Shown: piece by piece, positions 4,930 through 6,264 of the stretch | Layout: each line of letters opens with the position of its first letter | How positions within the stretch are numbered: position 1 is the first letter of the stretch | NCBI GenBank assembly: GCA_021731205.1 | Contig: JAKFXV010000066.1 | Span: forward strand, 1-6,264 | DNA: 6,264 nt | DNA from: Nocardioides sp. | GTDB lineage: Bacteria > Actinomycetota > Actinomycetes > Propionibacteriales > Nocardioidaceae | Direction: 5' to 3' | Notes under the pieces: model-generated | The model's database searches: none | Seen by the model: the letters and a program-made list of their open reading frames with translations, nothing else | What the model was told of the DNA's origin: nothing | Translations under genes and position numbers: made by a program

Positions 4930-5334
4930 ATGACCAAGCACCTGAGCATGGAGGAGTACGGCACCATCGCCGCCCAGGTTCTCGCGGTCCCCACCCAGGA
5001 CCTCCTCGCCACCTGCGACACAGTCGCACTGCTCGCAGCACTCGAAGCACCGGCCGCAGGCATCGACGGCTACGCGGTCTACCCGACCATGGCGGCGAAG
5101 GCCTCAGCCCTCGTGTACCGCCTTTGCCGCACCCGGCCCCTCCTCGACGGAAACCAGCGTGCCGCGCTGATGGCCCTCTATGAGTACCTCGACCTGAACG
5201 GCTACCAGTGGACCGGCCACCCAGGCGACGACACCGACAACGTCGTCACCCTCCTGAAGGAGCTCGCTGCCGGCATCGTCACTGAGAAGGAACTGACCGA
5301 GTGGATTTCCGCGCGGATCGGCGGACTCGAGTGA
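4930..5334 (+). CDS. Fic/Doc-family toxin-like protein with Arg replacing the catalytic His
   Basis: The 134-residue protein has Doc-like length and helical content. AGGAGG (4918-4923) lies six bases before this ATG and three before an alternative ATG at 4927, so the start is uncertain by one codon. The Fic core reads R69-P-L-L-D-G-N-Q-R77, followed by AALMALYEYLDLNGY, which aligns with the H-P-F-x-D-G-N-K-R motif and the following helix. The general base His is Arg (codon 5134-5136, CGG). Fic/Doc enzymes transfer AMP or phosphate to a protein hydroxyl using that His, so this protein may be inactive or altered in activity. It may still bind a nucleotide or its partner. The preceding RHH gene supports a toxin-antitoxin pair, and the next gene overlaps this stop by four bases (GTGA). 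Confidence 0.75.
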   Translation: MTKHLSMEEYGTIAAQVLAVPTQDLLATCDTVALLAALEAPAAGIDGYAVYPTMAAKASALVYRLCRTRPLLDGNQRAALMALYEYLDLNGYQWTGHPGDDTDNVVTLLKELAAGIVTEKELTEWISARIGGLE

Positions 5335-5349
5335 CCGAGTCCGCCGATC
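5316..5349 (+). promoter_or_regulatory. 14-bp hairpin enclosing the stop/start overlap of the last two genes
   Basis: GATCGGCGGACTCG (5316-5329) and its exact reverse complement (5336-5349) flank the loop AGTGAC. The loop contains the GTG start of the downstream gene and the TGA stop of the Fic-like gene. In mRNA the stem would bury the region upstream of the start codon. A ribosome finishing the Fic-like protein would open it, so it could enforce translational coupling. A transcription terminator or attenuator is less likely because the next gene starts inside it. Confidence 0.6.
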
Positions 5350-6257
5350 TGCCGGGAGCAACCGTCACCGACCTGACGCCCGTACGGAAGGTCCCGTCCG
5401 TCTATCTGGCGTGCCCGTTGACCGGGCATGCCGACCATGCCCAGGAGATCAAGACCCGCGTCGGCGTCGTCGAGGCGTGCATCGCGGAGTTCACCGACAC
5501 CACCGGCTTCTCGACCGAACCGTGGCACGTCAGCGCCTATGCACCGGTCAACCACACCTCCCCGTGGGAGGACGACCACCGCAGCCCGGAGGAGATCTTC
5601 GAGATCAACCTCCAGGCCCTGACTGAGTCCGACGGCCTGATCGTGGTCGCCCATCAGGGCTCCAGCGCCGGCATCGGCCAGGAGATCGAGTGGGCCCGGT
5701 GCATGAACATCCCGATCCTGTACCTCAGCATCGACGAACCCAGCCGCCAGATCCGCGGCATCCCCCACGCCATCACCTTCGCCCGGTACACCGACGAAGC
5801 CGACCTCCGCCTGCGTGTGCAGGAGTGGCTCGAGGCGAACCGACCCGGCATTCAGAACGGCCCGCAGCGACGCTCGAACGCCAAGTTAGCCTTCCTCCCC
5901 TTCACCACCGCGCTGAGCCAGGCGTGGCACCGGTCGTTCAACAAGACCGACACAGCTGCTCGCGTCGGCCTGCGGCCCGCGGCGGTCACCAGCCTGCTGG
6001 ACTCTCCTGCGCGCCTGGCCGTCGGACCGTTCGCGACCGTCCTCGCGCTCGCGAACGAACTCGGCGTCCCGATCGGGCGTCGCACCGACCTCAGCCTCAC
6101 GCAGGCCCGCGCGTTCGTGCAGGCCGCCGACGCCGGCGGCTGGGACGACGACCTCGCCGAACGAGTCCTCTTCTACGCGCTCCTGCGTGCCAGCGCGCAC
6201 GACCTGACCTCAGGGGAAGCCTGGACCGAGCTGCGCGCCCAGATGGACGGCGAGTAG
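5331..6257 (+). CDS. Nucleoside 2-deoxyribosyltransferase-like protein with C-terminal XRE-like HTH
   Basis: The 308-residue protein starts at a GTG that overlaps the Fic-like stop by four bases. The N-terminal half (about 22-170) looks like a nucleoside 2-deoxyribosyltransferase/DUF4406-type Rossmann-like fold: strand VYLACPLTG (24-32), then SDGLIVVAHQGSSAGIGQEIEWARCMNIPILYL split as strand, loop and helix. The residues S111-S-A-G-I-G-Q-E118 fit the G-x-x-x-E active-site loop of that family, with E118 as the candidate nucleophile. Residues about 200-250 (TDTAARVGLRPAAVTSLLDSP and the following helix ending in LGVPIG) read as an XRE-like helix-turn-helix. The reaction would act on nucleosides, nucleotides or NAD-type N-glycosidic bonds. 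No signal or membrane segment is seen. Fusion of a nucleotide-handling enzyme to a DNA-binding domain suggests a sensor-effector or an operon regulator. The substrate is not known. Confidence 0.72.
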   Translation: MTESADLPGATVTDLTPVRKVPSVYLACPLTGHADHAQEIKTRVGVVEACIAEFTDTTGFSTEPWHVSAYAPVNHTSPWEDDHRSPEEIFEINLQALTESDGLIVVAHQGSSAGIGQEIEWARCMNIPILYLSIDEPSRQIRGIPHAITFARYTDEADLRLRVQEWLEANRPGIQNGPQRRSNAKLAFLPFTTALSQAWHRSFNKTDTAARVGLRPAAVTSLLDSPARLAVGPFATVLALANELGVPIGRRTDLSLTQARAFVQAADAGGWDDDLAERVLFYALLRASAHDLTSGEAWTELRAQMDGE

Positions 6258-6264
6258 GTCACCT

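Overview
The window is GC-rich, uses GTG and TTG starts, carries a mycoredoxin-like thiol protein, and has tightly packed genes with 1- to 4-base overlaps. Together these suggest a high-GC actinobacterium; no marker fixes the genus. It looks like ordinary housekeeping genes on the left and an accessory (probably defence) island on the right.

Left part (1-1511): a TetR-family regulator (minus strand, running off the left edge) is divergent from a small glutaredoxin/mycoredoxin-like gene. A perfect 7-3-7 palindrome between them is the likely TetR operator. A strong 15-bp hairpin separates the glutaredoxin from a convergent gene for an internally duplicated ABM-like (dimeric alpha/beta barrel) protein.

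Middle (1735-4509, minus strand): a compact operon that resembles a bacterial ubiquitin-like conjugation system. In transcription order it encodes a single-domain ubiquitin-like modifier, an E2/UBC-fold protein of the prokaryotic family-E type, a JAB/JAMM protease fused to a ThiF/E1 activating domain, a small cysteine/histidine protein resembling DUF6527, and a KTSC-domain protein. The last gene is interrupted by two apparent single-base deletions in C runs. Both E2/E1 and E1/DUF6527 junctions are TGATG overlaps, so translation is probably coupled. The inferred logic is that JAB trims the modifier or removes it from targets, E1 adenylates it, E2 (and perhaps the DUF6527 protein) takes part in transfer, and KTSC is an unexplained accessory.

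Right part (4654-6257, plus strand): divergent from the Ubl operon, a three-gene unit holds a ribbon-helix-helix antitoxin-like protein, a Fic/Doc-like protein with Arg in place of the catalytic His, and a nucleoside 2-deoxyribosyltransferase-like protein with a C-terminal XRE-like HTH. The last gene starts inside the loop of a perfect 14-bp stem formed around the toxin stop codon. The 144-base region between the two divergent operons is dense in short direct and inverted repeats and probably holds both promoters and an operator.

All calls come from reading the sequence and recalled family motifs; no database search was possible.
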